64,000 nucleotides of DNA, taken from the NCBI RefSeq assembly GCF_933775445.1, contig NC_065877.1:35972694-36036693 (forward strand), in the 5' to 3' direction. Positions within the stretch are counted from its first letter, which is position 1. Each line of letters opens with the position of its first letter. Positions 37,001 through 50,500 of this stretch are shown here, piece by piece. The notes beneath the pieces are model-generated. The model made no database searches. It was given only the letters and a program-made list of their open reading frames with translations, and was not told the origin of the DNA. The translations under genes were made by a program, and so were the position numbers. This DNA is from Argentina anserina. Its lineage: Eukaryota; Streptophyta; Magnoliopsida; Rosales; Rosaceae.

Positions 37001-40000
37001 ATCCCAGAGTTTTTGATACATAGACTTTGCCAAAAGCATTGAGTTCAGAGCTCCCTTGTAATTCTTTTGGTAAATAAAAAATTCTTTCATGCACCTGGCA
37101 ATTCTACAGCCATTTGAGCATATGGAGTTCATATCCTAAGGCACAGAAACCAATTTGATTTCAGCTCTGGATGATACCAAATACCACAGTTATGAAGATT
37201 ACTGGTGGACTGAATAGAGATAGAAGAATGAAACCTGGGTAAGGGATAGATCATGAACCGAAGGATCACCAGTTAAGCAGTCATTAGCCAAAAGAAATAT
37301 CTTTTCTTCTCTGGTTTGAATACGCTTTTTTCGCTTCCCTCTGTCACCAAGAATGTGAAAGCGGAGTCGCCCATCTTTATCAGTGTTTATGTCATTTAGA
37401 AGCTTCTTCTCATTGCGTCTGAGCTGTATCCCTACATATTCCAGTAAATAGATGATACATCATTCACTCATTATTTACTGTCAAAGAAAAGTCAAGAGCA
37501 GCAAGTAATTATATATGCATTACATGAAATTTCCTCAGCACGGCATATAACATGAAGAGCATCCTCCAAACTGCAGTTTACAGGTGTCTGAATAATGTAT
37601 TTCATCGTGTCGAATTTCAAATAGTATTTTGTCATCAGCCTCCCAGGTTCTAACAAGGAAATGAAGGAAAATTTAATAAACTTTAATTTTCTCAGAAAGG
37701 TAACACTATATGAGTTTAAGGGTATGTATACCTAGTGGCTTCAACAAAAAACCATCTTCATCAGTCCATATCATCTGATGCCGCGATAACTCATTAATTT
37801 TCTGTACACAGACCTCTGAAATAAAATAATACTGATAAGAAGAAAAGCCAGGACAAATTGAGGGTGAGGTGAGAGAGAGGAGTTGCACCTAGCATATGCT
37901 TCTCTATACGGTCATTGGAAATCACTTTTTTTATTGCATAGTGTGCAGGGTTCTGATTGTACATTAAACATTAAGAAATTAATTAGATTGGAAAGTTAAA
38001 AGAATATATGAAAGCTATCATTTTAAAGAGTAGGAATACATGCCTTCTTCATTCTCACATACAAGAACGAACACTTCATCCATTCAATTGCCCTTGTAAT
38101 ATCAGAGACCGTCAGTTGAACTATCTCCGCAGTTAAATGCTCCGTCAAACATGAAAGCAATCTAATGAAAAACAGTCAATGAAACCCCATTAGAAGACAT
38201 TTGCTATCAATTGGCAGTATAAGCTCCAAAGACCAAAACTTACTGTGATTCTACCATTTCACATCCATTCAAGAGATTCTCATACAAGTGAACCTGATGT
38301 CCAATAAGAACATAATTAATGGATATGAAGACTAAGTTTCTGTAACAGAAAGAACAAGCAAAATCCAAATAAAAATGAAGTCAATGAATGAAAAAAAAAA
38401 GTTGGAAACCAAAAATCAGCAGGAGTAAAGACAAAGGTAGGAAGGTGCCAAACTACCGTATCTCTTCTTGTCATGATTACAACCATTCCTGTATCATCAA
38501 ATGGTGGCCGACCTGCCCTTCCGCACATCTGCATAGTGATACATCTCATATGGTATTAAAATGCAGTTTGCTAAATTACATAAAAGTGCAGAAATGCATG
38601 TAGAGACAAGAAGAATTTTTCTATTCAACCCTTCCTGGCCACATTTCTTTCAAATAGAGCTATGGTGTACTATTACAAAAAATATAATGGCTCTGTAAGT
38701 TATGTCCCCATTTTATCTACTTGAAATATCCTATTTAAAAGGGTCTGATTGGCAAACCTGCAGTAGTGTAGATCGATCAATTTCCATGTAGACTCCTTTT
38801 TCTTTGTTGCTGCACAAAATATACGTATAAATAAATAAACACATCAGAACATTTCATCATGATAACATGAAGAAATGAAAGTTCACCATACAAGTGCTGT
38901 GTTGATTTGATAACTACTGTATGTGCTGGTAGGTTGATTCCATGAGCAAGAGTATTTGTTGTGCACAAAATTTGAAGATCACCCTTCAGGAAAAGACTTT
39001 CAACGAGATTACGATCTTTGAGGCAAAGGCCACCGTTGTGATAACCAACTGCAGAAAATAAATTTTATTTGATACCATGTCAATGTGGGGAGCTGCAGTG
39101 AGTTATAGTTAATGCAATGCGAGCAAGAAAACAAGTAGTTCCATACCACCATAAATCATATATGATTGCATATGTTTGTCAATGCATGACATTGAAGCTT
39201 CCCTTAGCCTCTCTTGCTGTTCTCTGCTTTTAATGAATGGATTTGAATGGCCAAAGGCCATGACTGTCTGAGAAAGTACCTGTGCTGCTTCTTGTGCACC
39301 TTTTCTAGTTGAGCAAAAAACTAGAGCAGACTTCCCTCTTGAATATTGCATAAGGATATCTGTGAACCAAATTATATGTGTATAAGTTCGTCATGACCTT
39401 ATTTAGTGATGAATTCACAATCTCAAAGCATCTTTATTCAAGATGGGTCGAGGGTTCATCTTTGAAAAGGTTAATATTGTGGTGATTGCTTACCAAAAAT
39501 GTAGTTTTGCAGGCGCTGGAAAAAGGATCATATAAAACAATCAGTAAAATGAATAATGGTATGGTCTGTAGTTTTTATCAATACTTTCTTAGCATGACAT
39601 TTCTTATAAAATAAGCATATGGCTTAAGATAGTTACTTTGGAATATACCTTTTCGAATAGGAAATCATTTTTTGCTGGAGCATAGCCTGCAAATCAAGCA
39701 GTTTTAAACATGCATCAATAAAGGTGAACTATATATACAACCATGCTTCAGTACATCTGTAAGATCAAACTTGCATCAGTGATCGAACCAAACCAATTGA
39801 TTACTACAAACAGGTGTTATCCTCCCATAAAGGAGAAACTGGAGAGGTCTTTTTCATATCAAAAAATTGAAACTTACAAAATAGGATATAAAAATTTAGA
39901 AAAAAGGCAAATATGTCTTAGTGTTCTGATAGAAAAGGATACTATCATAGGAGTGCTTTATTGTATTTTTCCAATTATATACAAAAAATAGAAGAGTCTA

Positions 40001-42598
40001 CAAAAAGTGATAACTGAAATGAAAAGTAAGAAAAGAATATATAGTTGCTTTATTGTATTCATGTCACATAGACACATATATCTCCTCTCAAGAAAATTCA
40101 GGTCAAAAGTCAGTAAAAAAATCTACCACAATACCTAGCTAAAAAAAGGAAAACAGAATTTCATCCAATTCTGATAAGAAAGATGTGTGAATACCGAAAA
40201 CTTTTGTAGTCAGCTTCACTGGCCTCATTTCTTCTCCAAACCTACATGCAGAGAAGAAAGATTAAGAGATCAGAACTGAATACTTGTATCGTCGTATTAA
40301 ACAGTATATCTTAATCCAATAGCAAATTAAAGTTCAAATACCTTTTAATCCCTTGGACAGGCACCGTGAGCCACTCCGCTGCCGTTGTTTTATGCATTGC
40401 ATAGTTGTTAAAAATTTACCAATCTGCACTCTTCTAGAGAATGTGAAAATATAAAATTTGATTCTACTGAGTATTTTGACAAGCAGTTATCTCACCAAGG
40501 TCCTCAATATTTGGAATTGTGGCAGACACAGCTAGAAAACGAACATGAGCCAGAGCACTTGATTTCATCTCAGGGTTGTGAGCAAGCATTTTTATTCTAC
40601 TAACTATTGCTTCCAAAACTGCTCCCCGGGGATCATTCAACAGATGAACTTCATCAATAAGTAACAGTGCTATATCGCTGAAAAAGCCCAATCCACCGTC
40701 TTTCACACGATACCGCGTTACTGCATCAAATTTCTGTATAAAGAAGATAATTGATTAGTTATGTTCCTATGATATCAACTAGAACAAATCCAGTTGTGAA
40801 AGAATGGGAAAACTGAATATGAAACCAATTTTTCTAGAGGAATAAGAAGAAGCCTATAATGTATACGCATATGAAAGCTGATAGCATTTAGAATTAATGA
40901 ATGCAGTTGGACTTAAGTTCAACCGGTTATAAAGGAGGGAATAACAAAACTGCAGAAACCTAATGCACTTGACACTTGACACTTGACAGTCCAACATAAG
41001 GAAGCTTTGTCAAATATGTTTATTAATGATAATTATGCTGTTTGATAAAACAGTTGAATCATTATAGATAATTGGGTAAAGCATTTCAATATATTTCATG
41101 ATCTTTAGAGTGTGTTTATCTGTGTAACCTTACACCTTTACACTAACCTCAGGAGTGGTTAAAATAATGTCTGCTTCCTGTAAATTCCTGGTGCTGTAAG
41201 ATTCATTATCTCCTGTGAGCTCCAAGCAAACTATGCCCCGAGATCTGAACTTCTGGGTCCAATCACGAACCTTCTCCTGAACTAAAGCCTTTGATGGGGC
41301 AATATAGATCTTCATGCCACATTAAAGGAAGGTAGATTGAATAAAGTGCTTCATAATTAGATTTCATAAACTTGTAGCTGAATACAATGCACATGTGCAG
41401 CAGTGAAGAACAAGGATTTCATATAAAAAGGCGAAATATAACAAAGAAAAATTGATTAATCGGAATGATACATTTCATGCAGAGAGGTAATTTTGGGAGA
41501 ATAAACAAATCATTACAAAAATTTGAAAGAACCTCAATAGAGGTGTCTGTAGTTCCTTTAAAATCTTAAATATATCAAAACAAATGCTCCAACACGTTTA
41601 TCCTAGTAGCACCGTAGTGTTAGGAACTTAAGTTATGGTTCCAGAGACTTACTGTCTTGAGAGTTCCATTTGTAGGTTTAAAACTTTCGTCCTCAGAGAT
41701 GAACCTTGAAAGTAGCCTCAAAATACAAAGCTCAAAAATGACTGTTTTACCACTTCCAGTTGGTGCTGACACAACCATGTTCTCATCCGAGTGGAAACAA
41801 GCAGGAAAGCATTCACTCTGCAAAGAGTTGAAATACCTGCATGCGTAGGAAAGGAATACATGTAAGCTACAGGCATACACCAACCTTGTGTATAGCGCAA
41901 AACTAACAACACCATGCTGATAACGAAATAACAATTTGTGAGATCACGTAGATTCTATCATCTCAAAAGTTCAACTTCTTTGTTAGAATTATGCAGCTCC
42001 AACCAAATAGTACTACATGCAGCAATTGCACAGGTGGTAAGGGAATATGTAATCAAAGTGACAGCAATATGCACACTTTTATTAAGAACAAACACGCGAT
42101 GTCAATATTCATGCTTTAACAACAGCCACACCATGCACAAAATCCCCCTCTCAGTGAAACACGCGATGATTACCTAAAATTAAAACAAGCTCGAAAAGGA
42201 GCCGGCAAGTCTCCCACAGACTTAAGCGTATACGAGTCCATGCTCGAATCCCTCTCCTGCTGAAAACAACAACAACAAAAAGTATAATCAAAGTTCATAA
42301 TCAACAAAATCAGTGGAGTTCTCTGAAATTTCATCCTATAATTCACAGAGATCAAACACAAACAATACACACGTGTGAAGAACCAAACACTTCTTCGCAA
42401 TTGATATCTCTCTTCTGCGAATCCTCTACTTTCTCTTAGCTCACCGAATTCGAAAGTGATAAGCTATCAGAGCCAAAATCTAAACATCTAAGCACACAAC
42501 TGCTAAATTGATTACCACTCCGTGTTTAAATCCTCGAAAATCTAACTAAATGCTAAGAGAATCGCAGATCTGAGAACCTGAACCACGAGTTTCTCCAT
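34092..42598 (-). CDS. MER3: Meiotic crossover DNA helicase MER3/HFM1 (ROCK-N-ROLLERS type)
   Basis: Ski2-like DExH helicase for class I (interfering) meiotic crossovers. 27 exons, 1241 residues, in frame throughout: 42598-42578, 42259-42174, 41836-41653, 41309-41148, 40733-40496, 40378-40342, 40241-40195, 39686-39649, 39515-39494, 39359-39147, 39048-38892, 38809-38758, 38528-38457, 38293-38244, 38161-38044, 37952-37889, 37815-37732, 37649-37524, 37431-37235, 37135-36947, 36830-36579, 36484-36435, 35844-35762, 35651-35423, 35306-35269, 35155-34772, 34624-34092. Motifs: SAPTGSGKT (Walker A), LLIDEVHLL, SATIPN, TNTLAHGINLPAH, QMCGRAGRPPFDDTG; then a winged-helix/Sec63 region with LPGIGMVTAK (helix-hairpin-helix). 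The tail is long and polar. The intron after 38044 uses a GC donor (AAG|gcatgt). An alternative start is the ATG at 42241 (MDSYTLK). Divergent from MORC. Confidence 0.94.
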
Positions 42599-42970
42599 CT
42601 CATAATTCAAAATCTAAGCAACTACTTGACAATTCCATTCAAAAATGCTTGGGTTTTTTAGAATTCAAAGCTCAGAAAAGAGAAACATTATCGATCCGAA
42701 GCGAACAATACCGAGATGCATCGACGAAATGTCACTGAAAACACTGATTTAGACCTAGACTTGCCTCGATTGGATATGAGATTCCGGTACCGGTCGTCGA
42801 TCGTCGATCGGAAAACAGATCGGGATAGACTAAGCGCGTGGGCGCGTGGAGAGCGAAAGAGAGCGATTCAGAGGCCGATTGTGGTGAAGAGGTTGGGGAT
42901 CGGAGTAGAGAGAGGTCTGGACTGTGCGAAGTGAAAGGAAGACGATGAGGACTGAAATGAAATGGATGGG

Positions 42971-42978
42971 TATTTATA
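42971..42978 (-). promoter_or_regulatory. TATA-like box of MER3
   Basis: Minus-strand TATAAATA 373 bp upstream of the first ATG, followed by AG/CT-rich leader-like sequence. Meiotic genes often lack strong TATA boxes, so this is tentative. Confidence 0.35.
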
Positions 42979-44877
42979 ATCCGGGTTTGTCCCTTTTGGC
43001 GGGGTAGAATTTGACCCGGATAGCGCTTAACGGGGCCCCTGTAAGGTGATTTGTTTTCTAATTCAATACAGAAATCATCACTAATTTAATTCTATATCAT
43101 TCTAGCCCGACTTTGATTTTGTATTATTCAAAATAAGTTCTACGCAACATTTGGTAATTCATGTACACGACTGTGATGATGGATTGATGTGATCCTTACC
43201 TCTAAAACACGGTAATGTTAACGATTTTAATCCATAACAACAAGGACTTACTCTAATTTGATTGTATCTGGAGCTCGATCTTAAGCTATTTGTTAACATT
43301 TTCCCTCGACATGGTAATTTTAAGCGAAATTCCCCCTTGTTCCAATCGTCAGGCCCGCATGAGTTGATCCAGCAGTGTAGGGCGTTGGCTCGACAAGTCA
43401 AGTCACTCTATCTCCGGCTCAGGCGACGTCATTAGCGCTGCCTAGAGTAGCTCACCAAAGCAGTAAAATCACATTGTACGGGTACGCTTTCCCACATCAG
43501 AAAAAAGGAAGCAGCACTTCTCCCAATGCACTTATAAAAGCAACTAGAAAAACCTCATAAAAAGGGTAATGTATTCTTAAGTTCTTAGCCTACGAGCTTG
43601 AGTTCCGCCCCGTAATATAACTCAAGTTTCGGAGGGTCATAAGTCAATGCACCGCTAACCCTTGATTTTAACCCCGGTTTTTGTGCAGGTTGTACGGACC
43701 AATATTGGGATACAAGCTTCGTGAACAAGACCCCCGAATTTTGTTGGCAGCACTATCATATTCTTGGAAAATCTCTAAAGCATGGTTGAAGTACCATAGG
43801 ACGGGACAAAAATAAACAAAAAATATGATTACCTAATGTTGTTCCTATGTAATTTTTTTTTTTAAGGGTATAGGAACCAGCCCAGAAAAGGTTACCTTCC
43901 ACTCCCCCTTCCACTCCCATTATTTAAATCAATAGGATTGTGTACAACCGGAGGGGACATAAGGCCAAGACGCTGGTGCGCACTAGAAAACATTATAAAA
44001 ATCCTTGAGCATGACATCTTGAATAAAATTAGGAACTTCAAACACTCGAAATTCCACTACCCTACCAAAACTAGCAAAATATGCCAATTTATGGGGGCCA
44101 CATTATTTGCTTTGCGATAAATATGTTTGTCAGAAATAAAATCAAACTCACTCATAATAAAAACCTTACAATCCTCCAAGAGACGACTAACCTCCATCAT
44201 GTAGTGATCAGTTCAACTGTTCAAGCACAGCACAATCACCCATACTATGTAATCATCTTGGATGCTAAAGAATTTTTGGCAACTTCCCCATACATTCACC
44301 CTTTATCGCTCTTCCATCTTAAGTTCATAAGCATAAATTTAATAAAGCATGAACAAGATTTTAATGTTTAAATTTTTTAACTACAAAAAAAATCTAGAGT
44401 TTATTAATTTTCACAAAACTGATTATAATGTATAAAATATAGTATCGTTATTTAGACATTAAACTGAAAGCAAAATCACTCAGAAAATTATATGGGAGAG
44501 TAGAGAAGAAATATGTACAGATAAGAAGGCTAGTAAGCATTAAAAAATACATTTAATTCACAAGAATCTACCACAATGACCCGCTCATAGCCTACTACCC
44601 ATTCATCCTTAAAATTGTATTTTTTTACTATAAGACCCATAATATAAATATCTCATACATTTTCCCATTATACATATATCCACATCTCAAAGAAGAAAAC
44701 CCTAAATATGTCGAAAAAGAGATCGCAACTGCCCTCCTCGAAATCGCCACCCGCGGCGATCAACAATTTCAAAGCTACACCCAAAGAATCATTGTCAAAA
44801 ATGGGTTAAAATCATTGTTAAAATGGTAAAGTTCTCTAAAAAAGATCTTGAGACTACAAAGTTTTATGATCTACCAG
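42979..44877. other. Intergenic region upstream of MER3
   Basis: 1.9 kb with no supported gene. 43180-43780 has a composition different from its flanks (more CG, phrases such as ttgagttccgccccg) and may be repeat-derived, but no LTR ends, duplication or protein homology could be shown. 43850-44380 also looks repeat-like with short open frames, without a recognisable product. Confidence 0.35.
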
Positions 44878-44886
44878 CAAGAAGAC

Positions 44887-45034
44887 GGGTTAATCTAATA
44901 TACATTAATGTATGCTATACATCTCATATATAACGGTTGACAACGGATATTTTTTTTCTGACCTCACTCATAAAACAAATTCGACCGTCGGATGTGGGAT
45001 GTATAACATACATTGATGTATATTAGAATTTTCC
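44887..45034. mobile_element. 148-bp MITE with terminal inverted repeats and 9-bp duplication
   Basis: The 9-mer CAAGAAGAC flanks the element at 44878-44886 and 45035-45043. The arms are inverted over about 40 bp: left arm TCTAATATACATTAATGTAT from 44894, and right arm (reverse strand) TCTAATATACATCAATGTAT from 45027, continuing through GC/TTATACATC. The loop is about 60 bp and AT-rich. A 9-bp duplication suggests a Mutator-like MITE; if the true duplication is 8 bp (AAGAAGAC) it would be hAT-type. No coding capacity. It lies about 0.9 kb upstream of the MORC start. Confidence 0.88.
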
Positions 45035-45043
45035 CAAGAAGAC

Positions 45044-45620
45044 ATCTTGCAAAGAGTAGATACAACTTAATAAAAAAAATGCGTGTAGCGGAACCTTCCT
45101 CGACCCACTCGTATTTACATTTCGTCTATATATCTAACTAAAGCAAATCAAGAATTTTCCATAAATGGTAAGATTCCGTGAATCCTTACTTCCGTCACAA
45201 GCTAAGTAAATCACATTTATGGTATAAACTCGGTTTCCATTTCCTTTCTTCCTGACCATTATTGCTCCCATTGTCACACCCCCATCAAATTACAGCTTTT
45301 AGTTTCATCTCTGACATCAAACCCTTTCCACACAACCCTCTTTTCATCTCCCCAAAATACCCTCTCCTGTTCTGATTCTGGGTCCCCTTTTGTCTGTCTT
45401 TTAAGTACTCAGAGTTCTCTAATCTTCAGCTTGGTTTCTGCAAACTTGGGTCTGTGTTTCCTTCTGGGTTTTACATCCATTTCAGACTTTCAGCGTTTTA
45501 GGTGCCGGGTTTTATCTCCTTTTGCGTTTTGAGTTTGTAATTCTGATCAATCTTCCATGCATGGCTTGTTGTTTCTTTGTTGATTGAGCTGGGTTTGTGT
45601 TTTTCTTTGCGGGTTTTCGG
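45044..45620 (+). promoter_or_regulatory. MORC promoter and leader
   Basis: Pyrimidine-rich DNA at 45240-45500 typical of a plant 5' UTR. A leader exon probably ends near 45500-45540, followed by an intron up to the acceptor at 45932 (gttacag). Exact start and donor not determined. Confidence 0.4.
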
Positions 45621-45796
45621 AATGCAGCATAAATTAAGCTTCTTTTCTATGGTTTGGTTTTGGGTTTGTATTGGGGTTTTTCGAATGCAGCATAAATTAA
45701 GCTTCTTTTCTATGGTTTGGTTTTGGGTTTGTATTGGGGTTTTTCGAATGCCGCATAAATTAAACTTCTTTCTCTTGTTTTGGTTTTGGGTTTGTT
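45621..45796. repeat. 63-bp tandem repeat in the MORC leader intron
   Basis: Nearly three copies start at 45621, 45684 and 45747 (AATGCAGCATAAATTAAGCT then a GTTTGG/GGGTTTG-rich part). The first two are identical over most of the unit; the third has several changes. The period is a multiple of three, so it gives a repeated open frame that should not be read as a protein. Confidence 0.95.
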
Positions 45797-45937
45797 ATGT
45801 GCTCATCAATCTTTTTGACCAGGTTGTTGGGACTTGGGACCTTGTTGTCTTCTGTAGTTTCAGTTGTTAACTGTAATTTTTTAGCAGCTCTTTTTGTTTG
45901 ACTTATGTACTTGTGATTTTCTGGTGTTACAGAAGCA

Positions 45938-47449
45938 ATGAGAAATTCAGACTATGTGGATTTATCCAGTGATGATGAGGAAACTGGCGTCTCGAACTCT
46001 GTTTCTCCGGCGCTGATATCTCGGCAATTCTGGAAAGCTGGACACTACAAGGTTGCACACAGACAGGGTCACAGAGCCGGAACTGAAAGTAAATATTTCT
46101 AACCGCTTGTAATTATACCATGCATTGAGTACTTGAAGTTTGTTTTTACTGGATTAAGAAGATCATATAAGGTTAAGACATTGGTGTAGCATCTCTTGTA
46201 TGGTTATTATCCACCAGCGATCAGTCAATATTTGTTAATGGAAAGAGTACCTAGAGGAGCTATAACAAGTGAGAGCTGATACATGTCATGGTTTGTGAAA
46301 TAGGCTAACAACCGATTACACATAGGAGTACAGAACTAAGAATGAATGCTATATTAGTTTGAGTGTCTGCATGAGAATTCTTGTTACGAACTCCTAGTAT
46401 GTAAATCTGATTTTTGTTCCATCATCTTTTGTGTTGCAGATCAACAAAATCATATGCGCATACATCCTATGTTTCTTCATTCAAATGCCACTTCACATAA
46501 GTGGGCTTTTGGAGGTACTAATTTGCACTTGTGTGTTTCATCTGCTTCTGCTTATCATGTGCTGGCTTGTATTCAGTTCCAGCGGCCTTATGTTCATTTG
46601 CAGGCATAGCAGAGTTGCTTGACAATGCAGTTGATGAGGTAATTAATTTTTTTTGTTCCCATTGAAAGGTTCCTTCTCATGATGCATCAACTGCAAGCAT
46701 GCTATCTCCTCTTCTTTTACAATATGCTAAAACTGAATCATCAGGATTCGTGGACTGTTAGCAACCTAAATTCATCTTCTTTCTTCCTGTATGTGTGTCT
46801 GATCATGCTTAACCATGGCAGCTCTGCGTTATGATGATCAGCGCTCATGTTTTTTTTTACTTTTGTTTGTGTGAGCTAGATACAAAATGGAGCAACTTTT
46901 GTTTCCATAGACAGGAGTTATACTCCATCAGATGGGAAGCCAGCTTTGCTAATTCATGGTCAGAGTACAAATCGTTTGAACCTATTACTAGTAGTATGGA
47001 CAAGATTCTCATATTAACTTTTGGCTTCTGGAATGATTTATAAAAAGATGATGGCGGCGGAATGGACCCAGGGGCTATAAGGCGCTGTATGAGCTTTGGA
47101 TTTACAGATAAGAAATCAAAATTTACCGTTGGACAGTGTACGACTTGTATTTAGTTCGTTGGATCTTTTTGCATAATGTACTGTGTATGTTTATTGATTA
47201 GCATCCTTTTAGCATTTCAGATGGAAATGGTTTCAAGACCAGCTCTATGAGACTTGGAGCAGATGCTCTGGTCTTCAGTCGTCACAGGTCTGATGACACT
47301 GACTTAATTATGTATTATTTCAGCTTCTTGAAGATTGATGGTTGCTTCTGTATAGCATCATATGTGAAGCATCCATTTACTGATAAATTTATTGATTTTT
47401 GAATAGACAAGAGCTCCTCTTACCCAAGAATTCCCTAAGAAAGACATGT

Positions 47450-47483
<34 letters not shown>

Positions 47484-47527
47484 ATACTCAGGTCGTCTCA
47501 TGAACTTCTTCAAATACTGTTCTAAGA

Positions 47528-47561
<34 letters not shown>

Positions 47562-50500
47562 GTTATTGTTTTATATAAGAAGAAATCAATTGACAGTTCC
47601 ACTTACTAATCTTGGTTGTATTATGAAAGAGGGATATCTCTTTTATGTCAAACAGATTCCTGTACGCTTGTTTTTATCTCTAGTATTAAAAAGTGGAGAA
47701 ACCAACAGTGTAAAAATTAGGATACAAATAATATTAAGCTAATATTGATGTATGTGAAAATACAGTTGGCGCTTATTTCTGTAATATCTGTTCATACTGA
47801 TGGTGAACCATTCCAGGTCACTGACTCAAAGTGTTGGACTTCTTTCATATACATTTTTGACGCAAATGCGCTATGATCAGATACTTGTACCAATGGTGAG
47901 TTTCTCATAATCCTGTATAGTTCATGCATGAATAAATCTAGTAATCTATGTTAAATTGGGCAATATAAGGTGGACTGCAATGAGACTAACTCATCCGTCT
48001 TCCAATGTTACAGGTGGATTATGTGTTGAACAGCTCATCTAGAACATATCAGCCCTTAATGCCGCATGGTAAACAACAATTTTCTTCTAATTTGACCATG
48101 ATGTTGCAGTGGTCACCTTATTCAACAGAAGAAGAGCTGCTGAAGCAAGTAAGCCTGCTAAATTATATTTTGGGATTTAATCTTAGCACTAAACTCTGCC
48201 TCATGACAAGTACTCCTGAAGTTTTATACCTGTTACTTTATATACCTCTCTTTGTTGATAAGTGATTTTTCCCAATGCTCAGTTTGACGATATAGGGCCT
48301 CACGGAACAAAAATTGTTATATACAATCTTTGGTTAAATGATGATGGAGATATGGAACTAGATTTCAATTCTGATCCTGAGGTGTTGTTTCTGCCTTGCT
48401 CCATTTTATGATCTATCTTTTAAGGACATCAGAATAATCTCCTTCCGTAACATTTTTGTTGCAGGATATTCGAATCAATGATGAAAAAACAAGTCAGGAA
48501 AGTAAACCAATTTTTTACCATCATGTGGCCAACCAATTTCAGTTCTCTCTTCGTGTAAGTATATATATACTTCAATTCTAATGTCGACTATGATATATTG
48601 TTTTGGTAAATTCTGCTTTTATTTCAACCTCGCAGGTGTATGCATCGATTTTGTACTGGCGGTTACCAACGTACTTCAAAATAATATTGCGTGGACGAGA
48701 TGTTCAACACTACAATATTGCCTTGGATCTTAAGTTTCATGAGATCATCAAGTATAGACCACAGGGAAATCTGAAGGTTCGTGCGTCCTACAAATTTTTT
48801 TCTGTAAGAATGTAAAGCTCAATGATACTTTGTAACAAATGAATGAATATATGGAAAACTGGGTCTATATCAAAACAATTGCCCCTACCAGACCCCTTTC
48901 CCAATTTCTATTCACTCTGGGTATTGAACAAATGAATGCATGTGCGAATATTATGTTTATAAAATTGCATGTGATTTTTGGTACTCACTGGCTTCCCTAT
49001 TGCTAATATTTTATTGTTCATTGTTCAGTCTGAGTTAACTGCCGATATAGGGTTTTTGAAGGAAGCTCCCCATGTGAATATTAATGGTTTCTGTATCTAC
49101 CATCGAAATCGTCTAATACTGGTAGTTCTCTTCTCTAACATCGTGATTATCTGATAATCTACTGGCCTTTTGACAGTTTACATACTAGTAAAAAGATATT
49201 TCTAATCATCAAACTAATCAAACTATGAAATTGGATATATTTGGTTGATAGATCTTGATTTATATACTATGCTCTATAAAATCTCAGAAGGAAAATAAAA
49301 AACCAAAACTTTTTTTTCAACTTTTTTTTCTTATTCAGTATCCTTTACTTTTTGGCAGCCATTTTGGCGTGCACTTAAAAATTCATCAAATATTGGGCGA
49401 GGTGTTGTGGGTGAGAACTCCCGAATGCATCTCCCATTCTCAAGTATTTTTTTTCAAAGGTACGGTGTATCTAGTTTAAACTGTTTGTTAGGGTCATGAT
49501 TATGTAGTGGTATTGTAGGTGTTTTGGAAGCCAATTTCATGCAGCCTACTCACAATAAACAAGATTTTGAAAGAACTCCCCTCTTCCAAAAGCTTGAAGA
49601 CCGTTTGAGGCAAATGGCATCAGAGTACTGGTGAGCCTCATCTTGCACAGTTGCATGGTTTAGAGGAATCTAAAAAGCTATTCTGATAATGATGTAGATG
49701 TGTTGCAAGATATTTGAAAACTATATAAATATGCTCTGAAATGTCTAATATGTCAAGGGATCAGGGATTAGTAATGTCCAGAAATGCGTGCAGATTAGCA
49801 ACTAGTAACCCTGAACTAACCAAGTATAAATTCAAAATCCATTACTTAAAGTAGATCAGACTCTGAAAGTGGCCACTGCCTTGCTAAAACAATAGGCAAA
49901 ATGCAATGAGATATTCTTACCGAGTGCCACTTATTGACAGTGATGACATTTCATAGAACAATGGACGAAGTGTTATGTTCTAACTCTGCTAATGCTTCTA
50001 TCATTCGATCCTATAGATATTATGCTCTTTATTATATTTTTTTTGGTCGAAAACAAGGTATGTTCTTTATGTATTAATGATTTTTCAGTCTCACATCTTG
50101 ATTTTCAATCCAATAACTTCTAACTCTGTAGCTTGGCAGGCGTCTACACTGTGAATTGATTGGTTATCCAAAACCGTCAAAAAATCCCCGCATAGAATTG
50201 GATCATCAGGAATCGCCTTCGTCGAGAACTCGAAATTGCTTGTACCAGCCTGAGCCTTTGAATCATGGTTCTCAAAATGAAAGTTCAGGAGCCTCTATGA
50301 ATGCAGTGGGTTTCTTAGAAGATTCTGAAGTCACTACATTAGAAGTCTCATCTGGATTACTGGGAAAGTCAACAGACATACACAAAATTAGGAACCAAGG
50401 AGGTAAACACTTTGCAGTCAATAGTGACCAATCAATGGGAATTTTGTGGAGTTTCTTTCTTGACACCTATAGGATAGTGCAACGAGTCGAGTCTTAACTT

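Noticed and set aside
42716..42934. Arg-rich 72-residue frame opposite the MER3 leader
   Set aside because: Low complexity, antisense to the 5' UTR/promoter, no similarity to known proteins.
43180..43780. Possible LTR or retroelement relic upstream of MER3
   Set aside because: Composition differs from its surroundings, but no ends, duplications or coding similarity could be shown.
45577..45870. Open frame with a 21-residue repeat upstream of MORC
   Set aside because: Produced by the 63-bp tandem repeat in the leader intron; no ATG context or conserved domain.
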